Assembly (NCBI GenBank): GCA_009746045.1
Contig: RPFO01000156.1
Location: 6,616,125-6,680,124, forward strand
Direction: 5' to 3'
DNA: 64,000 nt
DNA from: Mesostigma viride
Lineage: Eukaryota > Streptophyta > Mesostigmatophyceae > Mesostigmatales > Mesostigmataceae
Both the position numbers and the translations under genes were made by a program. The notes under the pieces are model-generated. The model was not told the DNA's origin. It saw only the letters and a program-made list of their open reading frames with translations, and made no database searches. Of the stretch, positions 1 to 9,600 are shown in pieces; positions within the stretch are counted from its first letter, which is position 1, and each line of letters starts with the position of its first letter.

Positions 1-90
1 CTGATGATAGTCGCGTTGCTGATGGCTTGTTGGAACCCTCGATACTCACATCCACGGTCCTCTCCCCCTCCCCCATGCCGCCCCTCCCAG

Positions 91-710
91 GCCGTGCGGC
101 CGAGGAGGCGGTCTTTGGCAAGATGGGCATCACCGTGTCCACGTCCAAGGACGTGGAGACCGCCAACCTGCTGGCAAACGCGATGGTGACCCAGTACGGA
201 TGGTCGGAGCTGGGGTTGTACACGTATGAGGATCCGCAGTTCATCACGCCGCGCGCCCGCCGGGAGATCGACGGCCACCGGACGCGGCTGGTGCAGGAGG
301 CCTACGCGTCTGCGCTGACCACTGCCCGCCGCCACGTGCCGGCAATTCGCGCGCTCGTGGACGAACTCATGTCGTCCGAGGTGGTGCTGGGCGCGCGCGT
401 GCGGGAGATTGTTGCGGCAGCGCCGGTGCTGGATATCCAGGAGGAGGACGGGGCGGCGATCGATGCCGAGGTGGTCGGCGCGAGGTTAGAGGGAGGGAAG
501 GACGGCACATGCGTCGGGTGCGCGGCGTTCTTGGAAGGCAAGGGGAGGGTCGGCACGGCGGTCTTCCGGGGCGGGGTGGTGCGCAGCTCGGCGGGGGGGC
601 ATGAGAGCAACAACGCACATGCAGAGAGCATTGGGGTGGCATCGCAGGGGCATCAAGACAAGCCAGGGGTGGCGGTGGATGCGGAGCGCGCGGCCTTGCG
701 GCCACTATAA
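91..710 (+). CDS. ftsH: FtsH-family AAA+/M41 metalloprotease, C-terminal exon (partial)
   Basis: Last exon of a membrane-bound ATP-dependent zinc metalloprotease of the FtsH family, which degrades misfolded membrane proteins in chloroplasts or mitochondria. The exon opens after a pyrimidine-rich AG acceptor at 89-90; its first two bases complete a Gly codon (phase 1). It reads GRAAEEAVFG, then TSKDVETANLLANAMV followed by YGWSELG. This matches the M41 peptidase C-terminal half (family pattern GRAAEE..FG, S.D...A..A..MV..YG). The Asp of SKDVETA is in the place of the third zinc ligand. The helical end (EAYASALTTARRHVPAIRAL) is also typical. After about residue 130 of the exon the sequence becomes a Gly/Ala-rich tail unlike usual FtsH ends, closing at TAA 708-710. 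The HEXXH motif and ATPase domain would lie to the left of the window, so whether it is an active protease or an inactive FtsHi paralogue cannot be judged. Confidence 0.85.
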
Positions 711-1209
711 GGGAGGGGGGGGTTCCTGTGAAGGGTTTCTGTGGCGGATGGCAGCCACAAGTGTGGCAGTTAGACGCCGAGTTACAGAGACGCGGATGCC
801 AGTAGTGTGTGAGCCGAGGCTTACGGTCTTGAGGACCCCTTTTTTCCCTCCTTTCAATAGTTGCTCCAGTGTTGTGTGTTTCTGCCGCAGGTGGGGCTGT
901 CGGTTGACTAGCGGCTAGGGGTTCATTACAATCTTTTTCCACCATGTTCCAACATGCAAGAGCGTGGGCGTTATATGTCGGTTCTCTAGCAGTGTCCAGG
1001 GCACTTCCGTAAAGTCTGCATTGCTGAGCAGTTTTCCATGCTGGTCCCAGTTAGTTCCTCATCCACCTAGTTGCGCATGAAACCTGCCAACTCTGATTGG
1101 GTTTCTGGTCACTAACCAGGAAAAAGGACCTAACTTCACATAAAACGAATAAAAGCTTACCAAATCCATGAGACAACAACAATCTCCCCGGGCAAGGCGA
1201 GTCCATGCT
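711..1209. other. Intergenic, no gene seen
   Basis: 3' flank of the FtsH gene. Reading frames are short and without recognisable motifs. No repeat copy found elsewhere in the window was noticed here. Confidence 0.5.
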
Positions 1210-1409
1210 TTTTCTAATATCATTATTGAATCTCTCGCCGCAAGAAGTTGATGAATCCCCCCTGGTCGCTTGATGTCGGTGACCTGACGTGGCCGGCCCA
1301 GCAGTGCAGCAACGCCACGATCAGTGCATGGCCAGCCTCTCTGACTATGTATCCGCCACATGTGCACAAGAGAAGCGGCCCAGGTGTACTGCCGGGCCGG
1401 ACGGGGACC
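1210..1409 (+). mobile_element. Fragment of a LINE-type ORF1 (5' piece, interrupted)
   Basis: The stretch from CTCTCGCCGCAAGAAG onward aligns base by base, with many substitutions, to 60165-60310 in the degenerate LINE ORF1 at the right of the window (CTCTCGCTGCAAGAAG and following). It stops at GGGGACCT, where the piggyBac-like element begins. The homology resumes after that element at about 3159-3187 (TGTGCAACAACAGACTGT versus TGTGAACAAGAAACTGT at 60328). It is therefore an old, 5'-truncated LINE copy split by a later insertion. Confidence 0.65.
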
Positions 1410-3158
1410 TTAACCCGTGTTTTTTTAATTAGAACGCGATATATCGCGTTGTAAGCTTTTTTTAGAACGCGTATAGCACCTAAGGAAAATTTTTTTTCAT
1501 GGTCATGTATATACTTTCCTAAAAGCCCATAAATCAAAGGATTTTTTGAGCTACTCAGACCTACAAAATGCTTATTCATTAGAGAGATACACTGGTTTGA
1601 ATACAGGGGGGTCTGACCATGACCGCGATTTCTTGACCCTAGGTCACAAGTCATGTGCTTATTCACAAATGGTTCATGAAAAAAATCTGGCTTCTTGCAC
1701 GAGCTATGGGCAACATATGCAGGCTCTGTGAAACAAAACTCAGGCCCATTGGGCCACTGGAGCTATTTTTCATTAGCATCACAATTACAACGCAGTACAA
1801 CGCAGTGGGAAACATGAGAGCCCTTGACAACATTACGCAACGACCCGAGCCCCATAAACGGGGCCATAGTGAGCTTGGAGGGTCAAAACGTTGAACATAG
1901 GCGTTGTATAAGTTATACAGCATCAAACATGCATCAAACATCATGACTGGATGACCTAATATGACTGAATCAGGCAGCCATAGCCAAAGCATCATCCACT
2001 CTCACAACGTGTTGAGCACATGCCTCGTGGGAATGGTGGTGCTGGGTTTTCATTCCATAACGCGTGCAATACTGAAAGAAAGAGGCACGTGTAATGCAAG
2101 GCTTGGATAGGTTGAGTGATCCATGAGCTTACATGCAGGCAAAGATGACGCTGGAATGCATGCTAGCAAATGGTGGCAAGATGCTAACAACACATGATTA
2201 TACACCATGATTATGGGCACCCAGCTGATCTTCTTGCACAATCAACGCAGTATAAACCATCAACATCTAATCCTCACGATATATGCACGGCTTGACGACG
2301 TATACAGCACCTAAATACTGCACAACTGCAACCTGCTATGGCTGACATGCAAGCAACGTCGAGTAGGATGGCGGTCTTAGAGAGGCTGGGCAGAGGTCGG
2401 TAGAAATAAGTGGAAAACTGGCAGAAACTAGGTAGAAACACGATATACTTACGCCTGCAAGCACTATTGAGCCGGTGGCAGAGGCCATTTCCAGGAAAAT
2501 ACAGCATACCGTAGCAATAGCCACGGTCACGCCTTACGCTATTTGCAGGCACCATCATGCCCGGAGCTACCCAATAAAAGTCTGCACAAATCTCGGTTTA
2601 GCCGAGAGTCCGGGCGTTCGGAATGAATAAACATGTGTTAAGAAGTCGAAACACCATGGAAATACCAAGCATGGTGCCGCAGCAGACCCGAGTCTTGACG
2701 TAATAATATGTATGCCGGTTTCCAGGGTTTCCGCATGAAAGTTGGGTGAGAAACTGGAAAAAACTACGTTTCCTTTGCCCCAGTACCTCAACAAACTCGT
2801 ACGTAGAAACCTAATTATCAACCTTTGAACGCATCATCATGGTCGTGCTACCCAACAGCCACTGAAATTCGCGCGAAAACTGGCGAGATCTACCTGCCGC
2901 CATCGCCGTCGTCTTCACCTTCGTCCCGCGAAAATGCCTGATTTCAGTGGTACATATTTGTTTGCAGCTGTCACAAAAAAAATACCAAAAATACCAGGAT
3001 TTTTTCTTGAACTCTATGAGATGTTTCTGACCTATCTTGAAAGTTTCAGACCAAAAATCGCATGTTTAATAGGTTTGCCACGTGTCAGATTACAACGCGA
3101 TACATCGCGTTCTAACCCTACAACGCGATGTATCGCGTTGTAAAAAAACACGGGTTAA
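1410..3158. mobile_element. piggyBac-like non-autonomous DNA transposon, TTAA target
   Basis: The element starts TTAACCCGTGTTTTTTT at 1410 and ends AAAAAAACACGGGTTAA at 3158: perfect inverted termini, each bounded by TTAA. Ends of the form TTAA-CCC...GGG-TTAA are diagnostic of the piggyBac superfamily. Just inside each end sit palindromes of the form AACGCGATRTATCGCGTT (1433-1450, 3093-3110 and 3121-3138), which look like subterminal transposase-binding repeats. No transposase DDD-domain ORF is visible in the 1.75 kb, so it appears non-autonomous. Flanking LINE homology at 1210-1409 and 3159-3187 shows it jumped into an older LINE fragment. Confidence 0.8.
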
Positions 3159-3200
3159 TGTGCAACAACAGACTGTACGGCCGAAGCTAGCCCGGCCCCG
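3159..3200 (+). mobile_element. LINE ORF1 fragment, continuation after the piggyBac-like insertion
   Basis: Short continuation of the LINE-derived homology of 1210-1409. It resembles the sequence at 60328-60370 near the end of the LINE ORF1 reading frame. Similarity fades within about 40 bases. Confidence 0.45.
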
Positions 3201-3439
3201 CATGCAGCTAGGCTCCCCCGGCTGTATAGGAAGCTAGGTCATGCATGTTTAGATGGGTATGGCAACATGCCGGGTTATATGCGACGTGGATTCTCCCGAT
3301 TTCTGGCCTGCGCTGGTTGTGTCGATCCTTGATACGCGGCGCGGTCACCAACATGGGACACACCGCAGATTTCTGGCCTGCATGCGCTGGCTGTATTCCA
3401 CATTGATCCCGCCATCTATGATTTTGCATGGCTGACATG

Positions 3440-4365
3440 CAGAGTAAGTGCTTGCGTGTCATGCGCATGGGCAAGCCACGGAGTACGTACTACGGTCATT
3501 CCCGCGTTAAGTTACGATTCTCAAGGTTACATTCCCGCGTTAAGTTACGACGCCGAAGTGTGGGCGGCGACCGTAACTTAAGCCTGGGTAACATCGTAAC
3601 TTAACGCGGCATTGAGCCAAACTGTATAGGCGTCAGGCTACGTTTTTGGCTGCGGAGGAGGCCGTTTTTGGTCGATTCCGGACGTCCGGACTCGATCCGG
3701 GATAAAAAACCCGCTAGCTATGCTGATAGCTAAGCGAGACGACTCTATCTCAAGGAGACTCTATCTAACTATCAAGGAGACAATCTATCTAACTATGATT
3801 GTGACGTTACAGTTTGTATAGGTATATAGCTGAATAGGCCATACTGAATGCTCCACTTATTGATTAGTGGTAACTAGCCCGAGCTCGGCAGGGAATAATA
3901 ACCCGGATTTTCGGAACACAGAACACTGCCTCACAGAACATAGCTGGCGCCATGCATGCAGGCTACGGCAGGATGAACAGCTCAGACGGATCTGAACTGA
4001 GGTGAACTAGCAAAGTCGCAGCTGCGCAATATCCTTGCTATCAGCCTATCACCGGCCCAAGCATCCCGCAGCGCCCAGCCTCGCCGCATCCAGAAATTGT
4101 ACGAAATGCCGTACTTTGAGCGCCCTTGATGCCGCAGCTGAATCGGGCTTGCCAAGAGCTGTCCAATGCCGTATAGAAGTCCGTCAGAGTAGGAGGGGGT
4201 GGGCTGCTAGCCTAAATATACCGTTAATTTACGTTCCTGCGTTAAGTTACGACACCCAGAATTTGGCGGCGATCGTAACTTGAGGGAATGACTGTATGCT
4301 AATCTCATTAGACAATAATTACACGAAAGTTACAAATATCGTCTGCATCACATGCAGAGCAAAGT
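3440..4365. repeat. Dispersed repeat copy split by a TA-target element
   Basis: The sequence ending at 3490 (GTCATGCGCATGGGC...GTAC) and the sequence starting at 4297 (TGCTAATCTCATTAGA...ATTACAC.AAGTTAC) are contiguous in a second copy at 36640-36770, where the same flanks meet directly at a single TA (36689-36690). This copy is the filled site. Confidence 0.75.
3491..4296. mobile_element. TA-target non-autonomous DNA transposon (Tc1/mariner-pogo type ends)
   Basis: Left end TACGGTCATTCCC, right end GGGAATGACTGTA: imperfect inverted repeats continuing into AAGTTACGA on the inside. The insertion is bounded by TA on both sides, and the copy at 36640-36770 has an empty site with one TA. Inside are two further palindromic units built on GCGTTAAGTTACGA (3509-3612 and 4236-4280). 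No transposase reading frame was seen. Termini resemble the 249-bp MITE at 50393-50641, so both may belong to one family. Confidence 0.75.
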
Positions 4366-5189
4366 CGCTGTTCGCGTCATCCGCTCAACCCCTCTTACTC
4401 AGGTATGGGCGGATATGCATGATATAAGCAGCGATGGGCGGACATTGTCAAAGACTTCGGTACCTCCCAACTGCACCTCGAAAGGTTCTGACATGTCGCT
4501 ACCTGAGTGAGCGGTGCAAGCGCATTCTGTTCAATGCCCTTGTCCTTGATCAGTATCCTCCTTTACGCCTGCATGCGAGGCGTGGGCCCTAGACCAGGCG
4601 CTGAGCTAGCAGCTTGGCGACGGCACCGTCACTAGATCGAATGCTCCGTCCCATCCGATCGGCGTCCGCTAGCTACCAAGAGGGCCACATGACCCGGGCC
4701 GAGCTCTACTGCGAGCTCCCTCTTGTCACCGGCCCACACCATCCGACAACACCGCCTGCTCTAGATCTTTGCTGGCCATCTTGCCCACACAGACCAGGCG
4801 AATACCGATGTGGGCCCTACCGGGGGGCTTAGGACTGGCCAACCAGGTAGACACAGGTCTCCTCCTATGGCAGGGTCCCCTTGTCCCGTCGCAACCCACT
4901 GGCATGCGCATGCCGATGCGCATCACACGCAAGTACTTACTGAGGCAGGAGAAGACATGCATGCTATGTTGTGCTGCCCTGCGTAGTTGGTACTAACTAA
5001 TCCAGTGCATCTGCATCAGCACTGCCAAGGCTTCGCGAGGACAAACCCTCAAGCTAAGGGGTCCGATTCTGGATAATACTAGGCACCGTAAAGATAGCTA
5101 TTTTATTGATATACATCAGAGAAGAGGATTTCTCACTCGATAGATAGAGCGGGAACTGCCACCTGGGATGGGTAGGTCCCACCCTTGCA
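4366..5189. other. Intergenic, no gene seen
   Basis: 3' flank of the large minus-strand gene. Only short frames without motifs. An AATAAA on the minus strand (5102-5107) is annotated separately. Confidence 0.5.
5102..5107 (-). promoter_or_regulatory. Possible poly(A) signal AATAAA of the 24-exon gene
   Basis: Minus strand reads ATCAATAAAATAG about 83 bases after the stop codon at 5190-5192, a suitable distance for a 3' end. One hexamer alone is weak evidence. Confidence 0.4.
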
Positions 5190-6692
5190 CTACCGTGCGG
5201 TTGGAGGACGCGACGACAAGGACGGCAAGATTGGCCCACCGCTGACACCTGTCACTGAGTCGCCAGGCCCATACTCTACCTTCCCACTATCCCTCGCATT
5301 TGTCGGTGGGCCAACCGGTCTGTGAACATCTCCAGCTTGGTCGCCTCCATTCACCCCCATTGTCACCGCTGCACCCCCCACGCTCCCTGGTGAGGAAAAG
5401 TTCGTAGGCGTGGCCCCTGGGTGACCATGGCCACCCCGCGACGAAGATGTGGACCCACCATCACGGTCAACCCGGCGCACGTCACCCTTCCTGCCCCCCC
5501 GGCCCCCGCCGCTGCTGTTTCCCCCCGCGCCGGGTGCCCCCCCCACGCTGGCATGGCGATGGGGCGGGCCAGGGACGGACCCCCCCAGGGGCGTCTTGCT
5601 ACGGGGGAGCGTGTACAGGTTCCCCCCCAGCTGCGTGGTCGCGAAACGGAGGTGCATGTCCCTGGCCGCCACGGGCGGGTGCTCTATACGCGGCGACTCG
5701 AGCAGCGCCATGCTCTGGGGGAAGGCATCCCTCACGACCCTCGCCTCGGGCACACCACTGCTGTCCGCGGCGCTATTGAAAAGGGCATTGCCAGGATTTG
5801 AACGCAGGACCTCGGGCACGATTGGGGCACTGGAGCCGTCCGCCCCCCCTGCAGGGCTGGGCCCGCGTTGACTCGGAAAGGCGGTGGCATCCCACGCGGA
5901 GGAAGCCTCTTGCTGCAGCTGCAAGGGTGCCATCGGTGGCGGCTGCTGCTGCATCAGCTGCATGTGGCGAGGGGACAGGAACGCCGCCGTGGGGGAGGAC
6001 ACGGTGGGCAGCCGGGGCTCGACCGTGGGAGAAGGGACAGTCCTTCTGTTGTCGCCTGCACCCCGGGCACTCTGCCACCCGCGATCAGGGTTAATGCTAT
6101 GATGACCTGTAGTGGTAGCAGAGGCAGTGGCTGCTGCGTACGCTGCTAGCGCCTCCCACGGTACACCGGCTGGAATTGCGACCGTTGGGCCTTGCCTGCT
6201 ACTGGCGGCCGTACCTACCGTAGAAGGAGCTGCACTGCTGGCCCCCTCTGCTTGCGCCTGGCTGCTGTAAGAAGCACCTGTGGCCTCGCCTTGCTGCCGG
6301 CTGCTCAAAGCGGCCTTCCTCTGGGCGACAGGCACCATGTCCACCGTCTCCACGGAGTCCTCGTGTGCAGGGTGGGCTGATGAGAGTGAGATGGCAGCGA
6401 CCGTGCCGTTGACAGTGGCTGGGCCTGGGGGGGTACTCGTGCCTCTATCTCTGGCCCCCCTCGTGGCGGTGGTGCAGGTGGTGCCGGTGGTGCCGAGGTT
6501 GCCCAGTGGCGTTCTTCTGCCAGACGCCCCCCCCCCTGTCCCTTGAACACACACCCCGGTCCCTTGAGGTTCCATGCGCTGTGCGTGCTGGCGCACCTCC
6601 ACCGGTTGTCGCAGGCCTGCGAACGGCGTCAGGTGGTTGGTCAGCAGCCGCCGCAGCGCGAATCGCCGCCCGTAGTTGCGCTTCATCTCCGC
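5190..6692 (-). CDS. C-terminal exon (24) of the large coiled-coil gene
   Basis: A 500-codon open frame starts after the acceptor CCCCATAG and reads AEMKRNYGRRFALRRLLTNH, then turns into Ser/Gly/Pro/Ala-rich sequence until TGA at 5190-5192. It joins in phase to exon 23 (7557-7408), which ends LESLTEDQL before GTATAT. Exon 23 in turn joins in phase to exon 22 through a strong GTGAGG donor at 7805-7800. The alternative is read-through of that donor, which would end the protein 12 codons later at TAG 7770-7772 and leave this frame as a separate unit. The phase match at both junctions and the strong donor favour the longer model. Confidence 0.6.
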   Translation of the reverse strand, partial: AEMKRNYGRRFALRRLLTNHLTPFAGLRQPVEVRQHAQRMEPQGTGVCVQGTGGGASGRRTPLGNLGTTGTTCTTATRGARDRGTSTPPGPATVNGTVAAISLSSAHPAHEDSVETVDMVPVAQRKAALSSRQQGEATGASYSSQAQAEGASSAAPSTVGTAASSRQGPTVAIPAGVPWEALAAYAAATASATTTGHHSINPDRGWQSARGAGDNRRTVPSPTVEPRLPTVSSPTAAFLSPRHMQLMQQQPPPMAPLQLQQEASSAWDATAFPSQRGPSPAGGADGSSAPIVPEVLRSNPGNALFNSAADSSGVPEARVVRDAFPQSMALLESPRIEHPPVAARDMHLRFATTQLGGNLYTLPRSKTPLGGSVPGPPHRHASVGGAPGAGGNSSGGGRGGRKGDVRRVDRDGGSTSSSRGGHGHPGATPTNFSSPGSVGGAAVTMGVNGGDQAGDVHRPVGPPTNARDSGKVEYGPGDSVTGVSGGPILPSLSSRPPTAR

Positions 6693-9600
6693 CTATGGGG
6701 CAGTAACAATTTGTCGGACAATCAGATAGCACGCACGCGCATGGCGGGAAAACAAGAAGGACAACGGCTTAGTTGTATGCCCATCGCTGCGCGTCATCTC
6801 GACATAACTTGGATAACAGTGCGCGTGTTTTTGCATCACATGGCACGCAGCGTGCAGGCACAGCCCTGCAACGTGCGCGGATGCAATTGAAGACAGGCAC
6901 GCACTTCTCAATCATGCATGCACACCCACCGGCATTACGGATGGATGCGGAGGGGGGCAGGGGTAGCATGCCATCCCATGATGACCTGTACACGCTGACC
7001 TGGCCTGTGCACCTACTGTGCACTCTACATGAGCATCCCGGCTTTCATGGACAACAGGGGGGGGCAAGCTAAGACAAGCCTACCATTATGGCGCACGGTG
7101 TTTGGCACACAGCACTTTCTTCGTGATGATCATGAGCAGCAGTACAAGGTACTCAGCATAACTGCCTCTTATGAGAGCTTGCTCTTGACTGAATGCCAAC
7201 CCCATAAGGCCAAGTGCAGACTTGCAGAAATGGTAAGCAGGCCATCCCAACTTGCCAGAAAAATCCGTGCGAGCTGATGTGCGTAAATGAAGAGTTGCAT
7301 TTGCATGCGTAGCATGATGTATAGTTGTGTATGCCTACAACGAAACTAGGAAGAAGGCTGCCTTTGTACTTTCTTATTCGATGCATCGAAATCGAAAGAG
7401 GATATACCAGCTGGTCCTCTGTCAGGGACTCCAAAAAGAAGTGGTGGCTGCTGGGTGACAGCAGCGAGGTCGGCGACATTGGTGGTGGTGTCAGCGGCGG
7501 TGGCGGCACCTTGGAGGGGTCCAGCAGCCGATAGACCGGAAGAGGGGGAATAATGACCTGGCGGTGGTGATGACCATGACAACACAAAAAGGCACACACA
7601 TCAAAGACGAAGGGACAAGAAGCAAAGCACCAAGAGATTGATGGCATGTGCTGTAAACAGACATGATTTGCGAGCACGTTTTCATCAAGGCAGGATGCCG
7701 TAGGAAACGAAAGCCAGGAAACAATACACATGGTCAGTTCTCAGGCTATTTGTAGTAGGCATTCCGTAGCTACAAAGTTTCATAGTCTTCCCTCCCCTCC
7801 CTCACCGGCTGGGTCCACCCCGCGTCTGCCTCGCTCTCGCGCCGCGCACTCAGCAGCTCCGCAAGGATGGCGTCGCGCCCCTCCAGCATGAGCGATATAA
7901 ATAGAAGCACCAGCTCGGCGTCATGCTCCGTCATGCCCCCTGCCAGGGAGTCCCCATCCTCATTACCGTCCCACAGCGTTGCTAATCGGGCCCCATCCCC
8001 GCCCACCCCCGGCCCCTCCTCGCCTTGCCCCCCCCCCGAATTCTGGGGCTGGTTTTCAATCACGTGATTCTTCTTCTTCTTGCCCATCGCGGATGCCAGC
8101 ATTTTCTGGCGGCGCGCCGCGTCCTCCCTCTGCGCCGCCTCGGTTGCCAGAAGTTGGTCCACTGCCTCCTCAGCCTCGGCGTAGGTCTGCGCGGCCACAC
8201 CCCCCGCGGTCATGGTCACGACCACCCCCCACGCGCGCCGCAGCCGCTCAAAGAGGGCCGTGTCGGCACGGAGCTTCTTCTCGCGCAGCTGGCAGGAGGC
8301 GGCCAGGGGAACGCGACATGTGCACACACATGCAAAAATGAGCAAACACGCGTGTGCACATAGGCATTAGGGTACCAAGGGGCGTCAGGCCAGGCTCGCA
8401 CAAATGAAAGAACAGGTCTTGGATCAACTAACCTGCAATCGAATGATAGCATTATTTTTCCGTTTAGTTTCGGTAATATAGTAGTAGTATACCGACTAGA
8501 ATATACCGACTGTTGGCACCTCTTTCCCCCCCTCTTCCCGCGCCCTCTTTCCCCCCCCCCCCCCCCCCACTTGTCGGTGAACTCTGGGTATGCCCCTAAA
8601 ACCCCTCAGAGCCCGGGAGAAGCCTTCAAATTCTCCCAAACCCGCCTGTGAGGCGGCGCCACAGCATCCGCATTGTGCGATCAGCCTACTTGTTCAGTAA
8701 ATTGCACCCGCCGTTGGGCCAGCACCATGATGCAGAGAGAGTCCTCTGTGGCCTGCCCACTGGAGGGGGTGTGAGAACCTTAGTAGGGCTAACTCCCTCC
8801 TTGTCGTGTACAGGGGTTGAAGGTTCCTTCATTGGTACCCACGTGACGGAGTCTACGAGCTTTTAATTAATTGATTCCCCCACTCCGCCCCCCCCCCCCC
8901 CCCCCCCCCCCCCCTTCCCCCCCCCCCCCCCCCCCCCCCCCCCTTTCCCCCCCCCCCCCCCCCCCCTTCCCCCCCCCTTCCCCCCCCTTCCCCCCCCCCC
9001 CCCCCCGCCCTTTGCCCCCATCCCTCCCCACTTCTCCCCACCTCCCATCTGTACAGCACTGCTCACCTCCAGCTCTGCTCGCTGCGCGTGGATCCCACGC
9101 TGTGCCGCCATGAGCGAGCCGGCCAGCGGGTCGGGCGTTGCCACGCGCTCAGGGGCCCTGTCCTCAGGACGGGCGCTCACGGCTGTGGCTTCTACTGGCA
9201 CCCGGCTCGCCTCTGCCACCGGCGCCGCTGGCTTGCTCTCCTCTGCCTTACCTTCGTCCACCTGGTCCTCCGTGTCCCCTTCCTCTGTCTCTTCTTCCTC
9301 CTTCAACTCGGTTTCTGATAAGAAAGACTCTGAAGGCTCAGGCTGTGCTGGCGTGGTGGCTTCTAGGGATGCTGCCTCCTCTTTCGATGGCAGTGAAGGA
9401 GGACTGGGAGAGAAGCCGGGCTCCGATTCCTTTGCCCACGCGATGGAGTTTCTTCTCAGCAGGGCGGCTTGTTCCTGGGCTATGGCCAGACGTGCCCCCT
9501 CTTCCTCCAGCTTCTCCGATAGGGCCTGCGAGTCGCGCCGCACATCCCCAAGTTTCGCGGACAGCTCACCGTTGAGACGTCGCAGGGAGGAGACCGCTTC

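Noticed and set aside
5780-5820. T-arm-like GCGTTCAAATCC on the minus strand
   Set aside because: Stem bases do not pair and the site lies in the middle of the exon 24 coding frame.
7770-7805. Stop of the large gene at TAG 7770-7772
   Set aside because: Possible, but a strong GTGAGG donor lies just before it and two further exons join in phase, so the longer model was preferred; kept as an alternative.
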